A stretch of 32,500 nucleotides of DNA from contig NC_006670.1 of the NCBI RefSeq assembly GCF_000091045.1, positions 1,610,701-1,643,200 of the forward strand. Direction: 5' to 3'. Both the position numbers and the translations under genes were made by a program. The DNA is from Cryptococcus deneoformans JEC21. Its lineage: Eukaryota; Basidiomycota; Tremellomycetes; Tremellales; Cryptococcaceae. Of the stretch, positions 20,028 through 29,554 are shown in pieces. The notes below the pieces were generated by a model, which was given only the letters and a program-made list of their open reading frames with translations, had not been told where the DNA came from and ran no database searches. Position 1 is the stretch's first letter, and every line of letters begins with the position of its first letter.

Positions 20028-21724
20028 TTAAGGAAGATCTCGATAGAGGACTTCCCATTCATGTTTGAGAAGAGCTCTTCGGTTCATAGCCTGTATGGCC
20101 ATATCAAAGAAACACAAGCAATGCTCCTCGTTCATGTAAGAGAGAGACTTCCGTAGTCGTCTCAGAACGGAATGATTACCCTCTGCGACATTTGAGTTGA
20201 CCATGCGCAGGTTGGGACTGTAGAACATCGCCGTGCTGATACGACCAGCCCTCGAGCAAGTTGTGTGGCCATGTGCATGGAGCTCATCGACCAAGAACCT
20301 GTACCCATCGCCGGATCAATCTCAGATCATAATTACTTAGTTAAGTACCCACCTGACATGGGCAAAGTAAACAGGGTCACGCAACATGCAATAGGTTGCG
20401 AGAGAACAGGCAAAATCATACACTATGACCTGACAGCGACAAGGATATCAATCCGGTGTGCTCTTCATCAAAGTGTGGATCTCACCTTTGGCGGGACAGG
20501 AAAGAAGCATTTGAGGAGAGAAAAGAAATCATCTCTCCCCTCGGACGTTGGCATGACTTGGTACGCCAGACAGATGCCATGCGGACACCATATGCCAGCG
20601 ATACCACCCGTCATGCGCATCTTTTTCTTCCTTATGACCCTGCGAAATAACCTTAAGCTTTGTGGGGCTGCCTGAGTGAGACATGAATCAACTCAACTGG
20701 TCATAGTACTTCTTGCACCCATCCCCACCACCTTCCCAGTCTCCGATTTTCTGTTGGCAGAGACGCCTCGCTCCTGAACCAGTCGGTATACCGGAGTATA
20801 CGTCTCAATTGCCGCAGCGGGGGAATGCCGTCCTCACGCCCGTGCCGTCTCTCCCTGTCCTTCTTTCCCTTTCCAACCTCTCTTCCTCCAACTGTCTAGC
20901 TTTTCCCAACAGCTCTCCAGGCAGTTGACAGGTATAGTCAGCTCGTTCCTGGAGATCTCGCAAGACCTTTTGACTCCTCGCATTCATGACACCCACTAGG
21001 TCGAGGAATGTTTCTGGGAGTGCGAGATTTTCCGGGCCTTGTTTGAACGTGTCGATGACATGAGTGACAACTGGAGTCACCTTGCACATGTCATCAGTAG
21101 CATCACCGGTTTCCGAGAAACGTCGCAATTCCTGGTATACTTGTGGAGGGAAGATGGTGGTAATGATATCAGGTGTCATCAGCTATGAATATTTTTATCA
21201 GCATGACAGCCAGGTTAAGTGTAAGGAGAAAGGACATACCTGACCTAGAAATAGCTTAACGCCCCCTGGTCGGTGTCGGGGAGGCAGATCACCAGGCTCC
21301 AGAAGCGTTCCCAGGAAAGCCTTCAAAGCAATTCCGACCTTCCTATCCACATCTTCAGCACCTTGGGATATGTTCCTCTCGAAGAGTTCTTGGATAGAGT
21401 GAGAAAATGCACGCAGAGCGCGAAGATTGACAATATGGCGCCACTCATGAACATCCTGACGGAGTTCTTGGAATCCATTGGCTGTCAAAGAGAAAATGTC
21501 CTTATGAAGACAAGCCAGGGTTGTGTAGATAACACAAGGCGGCCGTGACTGTTGACAGTCGGCAGAGCGACAGGCCTAAGAGAACCTGTCAGGTAATAGG
21601 CTGAAAAATGAATTACAGTCCCGCCCATAGAGATGCTTGCAATAGGGGTAAGGATCCAAATGTGTTTGGCATAACCCCGACAAGTGATGTCCTCCGTCAT
21701 TGACGGCGCACTGGGTCCCAACAC
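20028..21724 (-). CDS. KDZ (Kyakuja-Dileera-Zisupton) transposase-like protein
   Basis: A DDE-type transposase relative found by splicing short exons (minus): 21724-21617, 21575-21240, 21182-20838, 20750-20698, 20639-20486, 20429-20353, 20298-20028; 447 residues, every join in phase. The C-terminal half carries the family text in order: CKKYYDQ, MTGGIAGIWCPHGICLAYQ, SEGRDDFFSLLKCFFPVPPK, VIVYDFACSLATYCMLRDP, FAHVRFLVDELHAHGHTTCSRA, MVNSNVAEGNHSVLRRLRKS and LSYMNEEH. The YD aspartate and the AEGN glutamate correspond to two acidic active-site positions; I could not place the first aspartate. The N-terminal half is Cys/His-bearing (TCRGYAK, CRSADCQQSRPPC) plus helices. Exon 1 and the start are uncertain. 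If the 87-nt intron 20837-20751 is not real, an in-frame TGA at 20805-20807 truncates the protein. Short for a KDZ transposase. No terminal repeats seen. Confidence 0.7.
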
Positions 21725-22077
21725 GTCAGTTGGTGCAGTAGATTCCGGGTGAGGGGAAGGAGTCTGTGTGTCCCGCTACCGTGGCGGCGTAAGAGGGCGT
21801 GATGCCCAAAGTAGAAGCTCCAGAATACCCCCCGGCCACCACCCTGCCGCCCCCGGAACCCTCAGCTTCCACCAGTCAACAACCAAAAAATCCGGCAGAA
21901 AAGAAAGGAGCTCGGCGAAATCCGCATTTGTTGTTATTTATTTATTATGTTGTCATCATCCACCGCGCCGCCATCGTCGCTGCATCCTCGTCTCCCACAC
22001 AGCGTGGATGATACCTCGGAAACGAAGCTTTGGACTACGAAAGCTGCTGGTCCTTTAATCATTCACCCAATAACAGT
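21725..22077. other. Divergent spacer between KDZ-like gene and VPS9 gene
   Basis: Promoter/5' UTR of the plus-strand VPS9 gene, C-rich leader around 21825-21870. Plus-strand frames here have no ATG context that improves on 22078. Confidence 0.4.
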
Positions 22078-25000
22078 ATGGACCCTCAGAAGCCAGGCCT
22101 GTTCTCCTCAATATCCATAGGGAGAGCTTCAAAGAACAAGCACACGGGAGAGGCACTTGCACATCCCCTTTTGGCGGCTACGAGTTCCTCCACCAGTTTG
22201 CCAACATCAGACTCTTCTCAGCCAGATACGACGTCTCAACCGCCACCACTTCGACATAAGTCCTCCGGGTCATGGTCCAAGAATACTGGCGATGCCGTCA
22301 ATCTTCCCTATAAACCGAGGCAACGACATGGAGGTGGAATGGGATCCATCAACAGCACAGCGAGCATTTTCGGCTCGACCGGTGCTCCACCTCCAAATCT
22401 TCAGCCGGCACCTACAGGTGGATCCTCAGGAGCACCTATTTCTCCCACCCCTGTGTCGGCGCCTCCAACTACTTCTACGTCAACGTCGACGACCTTTGCC
22501 CTTCCGCCGTCGCATTCAGATCCTCCGGCCCAAGCGAAAGAGTCGGCGGTGTCTACTACGGCAAGTAGTCCCCACGCGAGTTCCAGCAGCTTGACGAGTC
22601 GACTGCAGGTACAAAGTCTCAAGGCAGCAGCTCAAGGTATAGGGCTGGGTAATGGGAGTATGGGAATGTCAATGATAGACGCTATATTTGACAAAGGTCA
22701 ACTGGGCAGGGCGAAAGCCGGTGAGGGCGGCGATTGGGGAGAGCTTTTGAGAATTTTGATGGGAGGCAAGGTAGGCGTTTGACTACATGTCAACATTTTT
22801 ATGTGCTGATACGCTTCAGGCCATCTTGCTGCTGCCCACCACCCCTTCATCCTCATTACCGATGACACCGCCAACTTTGAGAGATCACGTGGCCTTCCTT
22901 TCACCTCCTGTCTCCCTCGCCTCGTCTTCTTTCAAATCCATACAATCGGTGAGTGAAACTGAAGAAAAAGCCGATTTGAAGGAGGAGCAATTCTGCACCC
23001 TCAATATCCTCGTCACCCTTTCTGGTCTTATTGGTACTCTTAAAGGCACAACCCTTTCGTTTGAGTCTACCATCCCACCCGATTCACCGCTTTTACAAGC
23101 GCTTAAAAACCACTCTTCTCGCCAAACCGCTCTTGCTTCCCTTAGACCTACTCAAATATCCTATATCAACTATCCCTCATACACGCTTTCCTCGGAGACA
23201 ACAATTTTACCTTTTCCTCCACACTCAAAAACCGCTCCGCCAATCCAATCCGAGATAAAGGAACGAGAAAGACTTTCGCAAGGCAAATTGGGTAGGATTA
23301 ATCCATTTGCGTCCCTGTTTGGCGGTTCGAATACAAGCTTGAGCTACGAAACTAAAACCGGAGCTTCGCCCTCTCCAAAGCCGGAAGCTCTTCCATCCGA
23401 TAACGGTTTATCGCCTCCTAGGAGTCCGCCCGCATCTCCCGGGCCATCTAGTCCCAAACCTTCAGCTTTGAGCATAGATCCTGATGCGACCTCCATTTCA
23501 TCCGACTCAGTTGCTGTTGGTGAGGGGTATCAGGTTACAGCGTACACTGTCTCAAGACCTATCCGTTATCACGAAATCCACAAGTCTCTACTTAAGTCTG
23601 TGAGAACAGACGTCCGCGATGCGCTGCACAACATTCCCGAGAAAGTCGTGGAAAAGGTACTGAAGCTTGCGCTGGCGAATGCGTGCCCATCTGGGCAGTT
23701 GATCAGCGAGGAACTTCTAAAAGGACATCGATCTCACGGCCCCAGCCACGAGCTGGATGGCAGCGCATGGTTGCTTGATTTTGGAAATCCGACAGAGACG
23801 GGGGAACGGCTTCAGGATTTTGTGGAGCGTGTTTATGATGAGCTTGTGGTTTATTACAGACAAGAGGTGAATGGAGGCCTCAAAAGGAAAGTCAGCGGAG
23901 GGACATGGGCCCGAGGCTCACACAATCTTGAGAAAGAAAAGGAGAAGGAAGTTGAATTAGGGGAAAGACAAAGAGAGGAGAGGAAAAGGAGAGATAGAGA
24001 AGAAATTGTGGAAAAAGAGGCTAGCGAAGGCACAGAACGGATTGAGGGTCTACTGTGTAGGTTGTTGTATAATAGGTAAGTTTTTCAGCAATAGTTAAAA
24101 GTCACAAAATGACCAGCGTCATTCTACAGGCTGTTTTCGCCTCTGGAGTCGGATGATTCGAAGCACGATGAAGCGTTGGCCTCTCGTATAGCAGCGCTTA
24201 ATATGCTGGAACTATCCCTTGACCATCTAGGGCTGATTACTCGACCAGAAAGAGAATACCCGGAGGGTATCATCTCGGACGGTTTAGACCGGATCGTCGA
24301 TAAAGTAGGGAAAGGTCAGCTTCATCTGTGCTTGGTGATATATACATTGCTAACTTATGTACAGAGTTTCAAAAGCTTTCATTAATGACCTGTATAACGC
24401 CGAAAGATAAGACCGCAGTTCTCATAAATGCACATAAAATCGTTGTCGGTCAGTCTTGCAAATAGGGCGATGTCTTTGTCCAATGCTGATGTAACACTGA
24501 TTATGATCGTACAGATGGGCTCTCTGAATTGCCTGACATAGAGCTTCGACCAGAAGGGGAACCATACCACAAGCCGCAAGAAGTATCGACTGCCCCATCA
24601 AATGCCTCAGTTGACCCTACCATCCTCAAGCCTCCAGCTCTCCCCATTGTGTCAGAAGGGTCTCTGACGCCAAGTAGAAGTCCAGTCGAGCCTCCAACAG
24701 CCCCTTTATCAAGAAACGTATCAGGATCTTCCGATATGAAGTCAAACGCTTCAGATCCTTTATCGCTCGTAAATATCGAAGTGCCTCCCCATGCTGTTGT
24801 GGTCGATCCTATTATTGACCAGCGTCCCTCCACTCCCCGACTTACACACGATAGTGAGAGTCAGCAAGCGGAGCTCACACCATTGCAAGAGGCCTTATCA
24901 GATTCTGTAATGACAGTGTCCGCCGCCCCTGTACCTTACGATTCTCTCCCCTTTGATGATGCTGCCTCTGTTCCACCGCCTAATACATCTTCAGATAAGC

Positions 25001-26397
25001 AGACAAAAGCAAGCAAAAAGTCGACTTCGGGCGCAGACCTGATCTTACCTATCATCATCTACGCCGTTGTCAAATCCAACCCTCCCCAACTGGCCTCTCA
25101 GCTCATGTACCTTCGCCGATATCGCTCTGCCATCTGTTTGACAGGGGAAGCTAGCTACGCCATTGTCAATCTTACCGCTGTAGTCGAATTCCTCGAACAT
25201 GTTAATCTGTCTGAGTTGGGCCTGGGTAGTGACTCGGACAAAGTTATGAGCATTGAGGATTTGTCGCCTATCAGGTTGGATTATATGGGCATGGATGGGG
25301 GGAATGGGGATGCAGAGAGTATTGCCAACGCGTCTACAAAGCTTCGAGGCCGGGTCGGAGAATTTGCAGGGTCAGCAGCGGGATCTGCGAACAAGGTGAT
25401 TAGCGGGGTAGTAGACACCTCGTGGTCAGCTCTTCGAGGGCTTATGGGTAATCCCAATGCGGGAGCGCTTGATGGCGATGAACAAGCAGCAGGTGACAAT
25501 TCACGTCCTGGTATGCGTCCTCGTCAGGCGTCAACATTTTCTCTCGCAAGCGTAACGGCCAGTGTAGCCAGTATCGCAGCGGCTGCTGCCTCGCGAAACC
25601 GATCGCGGGCAGACTCTAGGGTGAGTGAGCAGGTTTGGGGTGGGAATCAGGAGCTTGTGGAAGTTAGCTCGCGGCCAGGATCGATCAGGGAGAGAGAAAG
25701 TGATTACCCTACCAGCGAGGAAGATGAAAGCGATGATGGCGAATTAGAACCTGATGCGACATCGTTAAGGTCTAGAATGCGGAGTGCAACAAACACAAGC
25801 TCACGATCTGCAAAGGATAAAGAAGATGGTCCTAAGCAGGAGAGGGTTAGTCTTAGCAATCGACTGGCGTCCATTGGAGTGCTTGGGAGACTGAGCAATC
25901 CAGCGAACACCACTGGTGCTGAAAGCACCCTTGCATCTAACGACAATACTCTTGGGCCATCTAAGGCGAGTTCGAGAATTTTCGAAGTCCGTTGTTTATG
26001 TCATTGAAACTGACATTACTCATCTTAGTCCTTTCTTCAAAGTCTTACCACTGCCCGCTCTGCCAGCAACTCGCAAAGTCATACTCGTCGATCGTCGCTC
26101 CTAGGCGGGTCGCAAACAGAATCGCAACAACACAAAGTCAGTTCACCTAGGGGGAGTTTACCGGCGCTCCCTGCGAATGATGCTTCTTTCGGTTCACATG
26201 CGTTGCTCGACAATGTGGATCCTCCCATTGAGAAATTTATGACGTGTAAGAGAATGTTCTACCAATGGATTGTTATGGGCTGCTAACTGGTTCATACTAC
26301 AGGTGACGTTGGTGAACTGCGCCTTTCTGATGTCGGCGAACTGTTGCGGGATTACCGGCGATTAGGGACCATAGTCGCCTTGGCAAACAACAAGTAA
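22078..26397 (+). CDS. VPS9-domain Rab5-type guanine-nucleotide exchange factor
   Basis: Predicted to activate Rab5/Vps21 GTPases in endocytic and vacuolar traffic. Seven exons: 22078-22770, 22820-24075, 24130-24314, 24365-24448, 24515-25986, 26029-26245, 26303-26397; 1333 residues, in phase. Residues 1-220 are Ser/Pro/Thr-rich. The VPS9 helical bundle starts near 637 (ERIEGLLCRLLYNRLFSPLES, LNMLELSLDHLGLI, EFQKLSLMTCITPKDKTAVLINAHKIVVDGL) and resumes at 912-975 (GADLILPIIIYAVVKSNPPQL, LMYLRRYR, TGEASYAIVNLTAVVEFLEH). About 160 low-complexity residues separate the two halves. A second disordered Ser-rich tail ends in ELLRDYRRLGTIVALANNK. The fifth intron (25987-26028) has a GTCCGT donor. ATG 22078 is the first Met in the frame; a non-ATG extension back to 22030 was not used. 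Confidence 0.86.
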
Positions 26398-27078
26398 CTC
26401 TAAATGCGTCACAGTATTTTGCACAAACATCAATGGTCGCTCGTAAATTGTATTAAAATGTTCCAAGGCATTTCGATGGGTGTTCCGATGGAAGAAAGTT
26501 ATTCCGTAATGCATGTGCGCTTGACCGCTGTTATTTCTTGCTTTCGCCGTGATGATGAATTGGAGATAGAGAAGGTGTGGGTCTCATCGTTCAGTAATAA
26601 ATTCATTCTCCTAATAAGGGATATTGTTTGTACAGGGAAAGAATACACCTATTACATACATAGATATATGAATAGCTGAAGATTATTCGTTTGAATTTTC
26701 AACTTCATTTAATAAGAATAAAGGGTCTTTACTGCGAAATACGACCGAATAACCCAGCGAAGGCATGCTAATCGATCACCGTATGTACAGTAGCTGCTTA
26801 TGCTGGTTGACCGGACAGGAGGACTTGTTGCAGGAGGATGTAAAAGTAATTTTAAAGGTAGACGAGTGTTTAAATGGGGGTATAATTAATGGTGAGTTAC
26901 TATAAGAATGCGACTGACGTTTTTCCTCGCTCCCGGGCTGCCGCCAGAAAGTGCCATTAAAAGTCATAACTGAGGTACTGCTGCACTCTTCTCCCCTGTG
27001 CCAGGTGACCGGCTCACCGATCTGTTCCTATTATTGGTGACCAAAAATTAATATACGAGTATAGTCTCCTCATGTGCC
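26398..27078. other. Intergenic, 3' flank of VPS9 gene and promoter of DUF1308 gene
   Basis: AATAAA at 26717-26722 may end the VPS9-gene transcript. The 91-codon plus-strand frame at 26404-26679 carries no domain and is taken as 3' UTR. Otherwise no feature seen. Confidence 0.4.
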
Positions 27079-28834
27079 ATGGACCAAGTTCATGTCGCAA
27101 GGAATCAGGTCGATACCCTTTTGCAGTCAATCAAGGACTTTATCTGCAACACGTCCGAATCTGCCACTTACCATGCCCCGATTATCGATTGGCAGCACCC
27201 TGAGCCCTACCAGCAATCGACAATAACAGGTTTGAAAAAGTTCCTGGGTGCGGTGGAGACTGAAAGGAGTTACCTGGAGGCTCTGACATCGAGCGATGTG
27301 CCGCCAAAAGAGTTGGCAACCAATTTGCCTCATTTGACAGCAGTATGGGAGGAAGTACAGAGAGCAGATTGGCCCTTAGGGTGCATCTCCCAGGTCTTGG
27401 AATGTTCGGATGGAAGTCAGGTAAAGGTGGACGTAGTGGCCCGAGGAGGAGAAGAATGGATCAAAGTGAACACGTAAGTTAAGAGAAAGATGTTCTATTT
27501 ACACCAATCTAACGTGCTACAGGATGAAGGAGTCCCGTTTGATGGCAGAATTCAGAGAGCAAGACTCATACTGTAATTCAGATTACTCAGATTACGATTC
27601 TGATGCTCCCGCCGAAACTCCAAATAACCAGCCTATTTATCCTGGTCTAACTAACTCTGTAATCGAACAAGTCACTTCTATGGTCCAATCGGCTAAATCC
27701 TACCCTCGCCTTCCACATCTTCCTCCACCGAAAGTCAAATATATCTTGAATCGTTTGCAAGAGAACCCTGAAGGAGGCTACGCGGATCCAAGAATAAACG
27801 GAACTTTCGAAGTCATCCGCTCGTGTGGGGCGCAGCTCGTATTAGCTTCAGATACGAGAGCTTTACCGAAACAACTCACCCCGCCATCACCTAGACCGAC
27901 TTCGAATGTGTTGCTTGACCTTTCTGTTGTGGTTGCTCTGTGCTGTGATTCAACTCATTTCTCACTGCCGAATTCGCAGCAAGAGCTCGAGGCAAGGTTT
28001 CGTCCTCTGCAGGTGGCCGGCGATGGCCAATTATCTCTGGCTCCCCATGTTCCTGTAACAAAAGATTTACGAGACCAACTTCAATGGGAAATGCAACACC
28101 CCCTTATACAAGAAATGCAAGAGCGATTATCCCTTGTCGATGGAACACTGGAGTTTTGGGTTACAGAAGAAGTGAAGAGACGGTTACCGAAGATTGTCGA
28201 CATCATCGGCGGGGAGAACGAGAGACGACGCGCGCGGGCTATGTTTGCTGATTTCGAAGATTTCTGGGCTGGGAGCAGATGGAAAGGGAGAGAGGGTGTT
28301 CTAGGGGATATGAGAGTCCGAGTCATATCAAAAGAAGATTGGGATCATGTTGAGCTGCATCAGATTCAACACTCGCCTTTCCGACGTGGCTTCGCCAGTG
28401 TTTGTCAAATGATGCTTGCTATTGTTGAAAAGCAAACATTGGCGTCTGTTTTGCCACCTCCGCCTCCGCCTCCAAAAGCCAACAAAACTACAAGCAATCG
28501 CTCAGCTCGTCGACCTCAGCCAGGTATCACCGTAGCATCTAAGTTACCATCTGCACATACATTACGTACTTTCCTCGCGGGGATCAAGAGCTCCATGACC
28601 ATACTCACCAATAATAGGGGGTCTGTGGGAAAAGTCATAAGGGAGATGGGGGTAAATGATGGTTTGGCGTATGGAGTGGAGGACATGAAAGGAGAAGCGG
28701 CAGTGTGGGTTGTCAATCCGAGTAGCCTTTCAGAATGGAGAAGAAAAGAAGTAGAAGCAAAGAACAAGGCGCTAAAAGAACAATTAGGGTTAGAAAAAGG
28801 TGGTGAGCCGTCGTCGGAAGTGCAATCTGCGTAA
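27079..28834 (+). CDS. DUF1308 family protein (C7orf25/UPF0415-like)
   Basis: Belongs to the family of human C7orf25 (UPF0415); biochemical role unknown, though the DUF1308 part has been proposed to resemble PIN nucleases. Two exons: 27079-27473 and 27523-28834, intron 27474-27522 (GTAAGT...CAG); 568 residues. The N-terminal part is helical (RNQVDTLLQSIKDFICNTSE ... TITGLKKFLGAVETERSYLEAL) and then KVDVVARGGEEWIKVNT, a conserved WIKV block of the family. The middle part holds NVLLDLSVVVALCCDSTH, the start of DUF1308 (a strand ending in D), followed later by KVIREMGVNDGLAYGVEDMKGEAAVWVVNP near the C-terminus. A poly-Pro run (about residue 455) and basic linker sit between. Start ATG is immediately in frame with the conserved block. 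A candidate AATAAA is at 28910-28915. Confidence 0.82.
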
Positions 28835-29554
28835 GCTGCACAGCATGGCCATTTGATATCGTACTTGTAATGTCAAAGCATCAGCCCCTTCTTAACATCC
28901 AAAACGAAAAATAAACAAGATCTACGTCGATAGAGAATGATCAGCCTTCCCAGCTGATTACTTTTTTTACCTAACATTCCTCTCAGCAACAGGGCCAAAA
29001 AAGTAATCATCACTAAATCACTGATAAATTTACGCTCCTCCTCCTTCCCGTCGTCGTCTTGTATCATTTGCATGATGTTGTTGTTGCTTGCTTGCTTGGT
29101 CGTGAATGGAGTCGGATGTCGCCGCCAACCAAGCAATGAGTGTTTTTGGGCCGAGTTCGACATTTGTGCAACATATGCACGTTCTATTCCCATCAATAAT
29201 GAGTGCAGATATCGAGCTCTACCGTGATGTACAAGGATAGGGAATCATAGAAGGAATGCATAGTGCGTTATGAGTTTGCGGGATTTTTCGGCGTTATATT
29301 GCCCCACTTTGAGCGTTCAATTCTCGAGTGGAGGGTTCTCCGCGTCAAGTCATCCCCGCGTCGCTGGCTGATTTCGCTGTCATTTTCTCTCGCAAATACT
29401 CGATCTTCATTCCTCGTACAAACTATCTCCCTCAAATATCCATCAAATATCTGCGGCCACAGCATAAGCACGCGGGGTCAAGCGAGTTGTTCCGACTATC
29501 CCGAAATCTGCCAGATCGGGGGACTTATGCGCCTATATAACTTGTACACTTAAC
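28835..29554. other. Intergenic before TRA1, with an uncertain small minus-strand ORF
   Basis: Holds the 3' flank of the DUF1308 gene and the TRA1 promoter; TATATAA at 29534-29540 is only 15 bp from the TRA1 ATG. A minus-strand frame at 28873-29196 (107 codons) contains KEEERKFISDLVMITFLALLLRG, one possible membrane helix, but no recognised family. Confidence 0.35.

Noticed and set aside
26404..26679. 91-codon plus-strand ORF after the VPS9 gene
   Set aside because: No domain; fits 3' UTR of the upstream gene before AATAAA at 26717.
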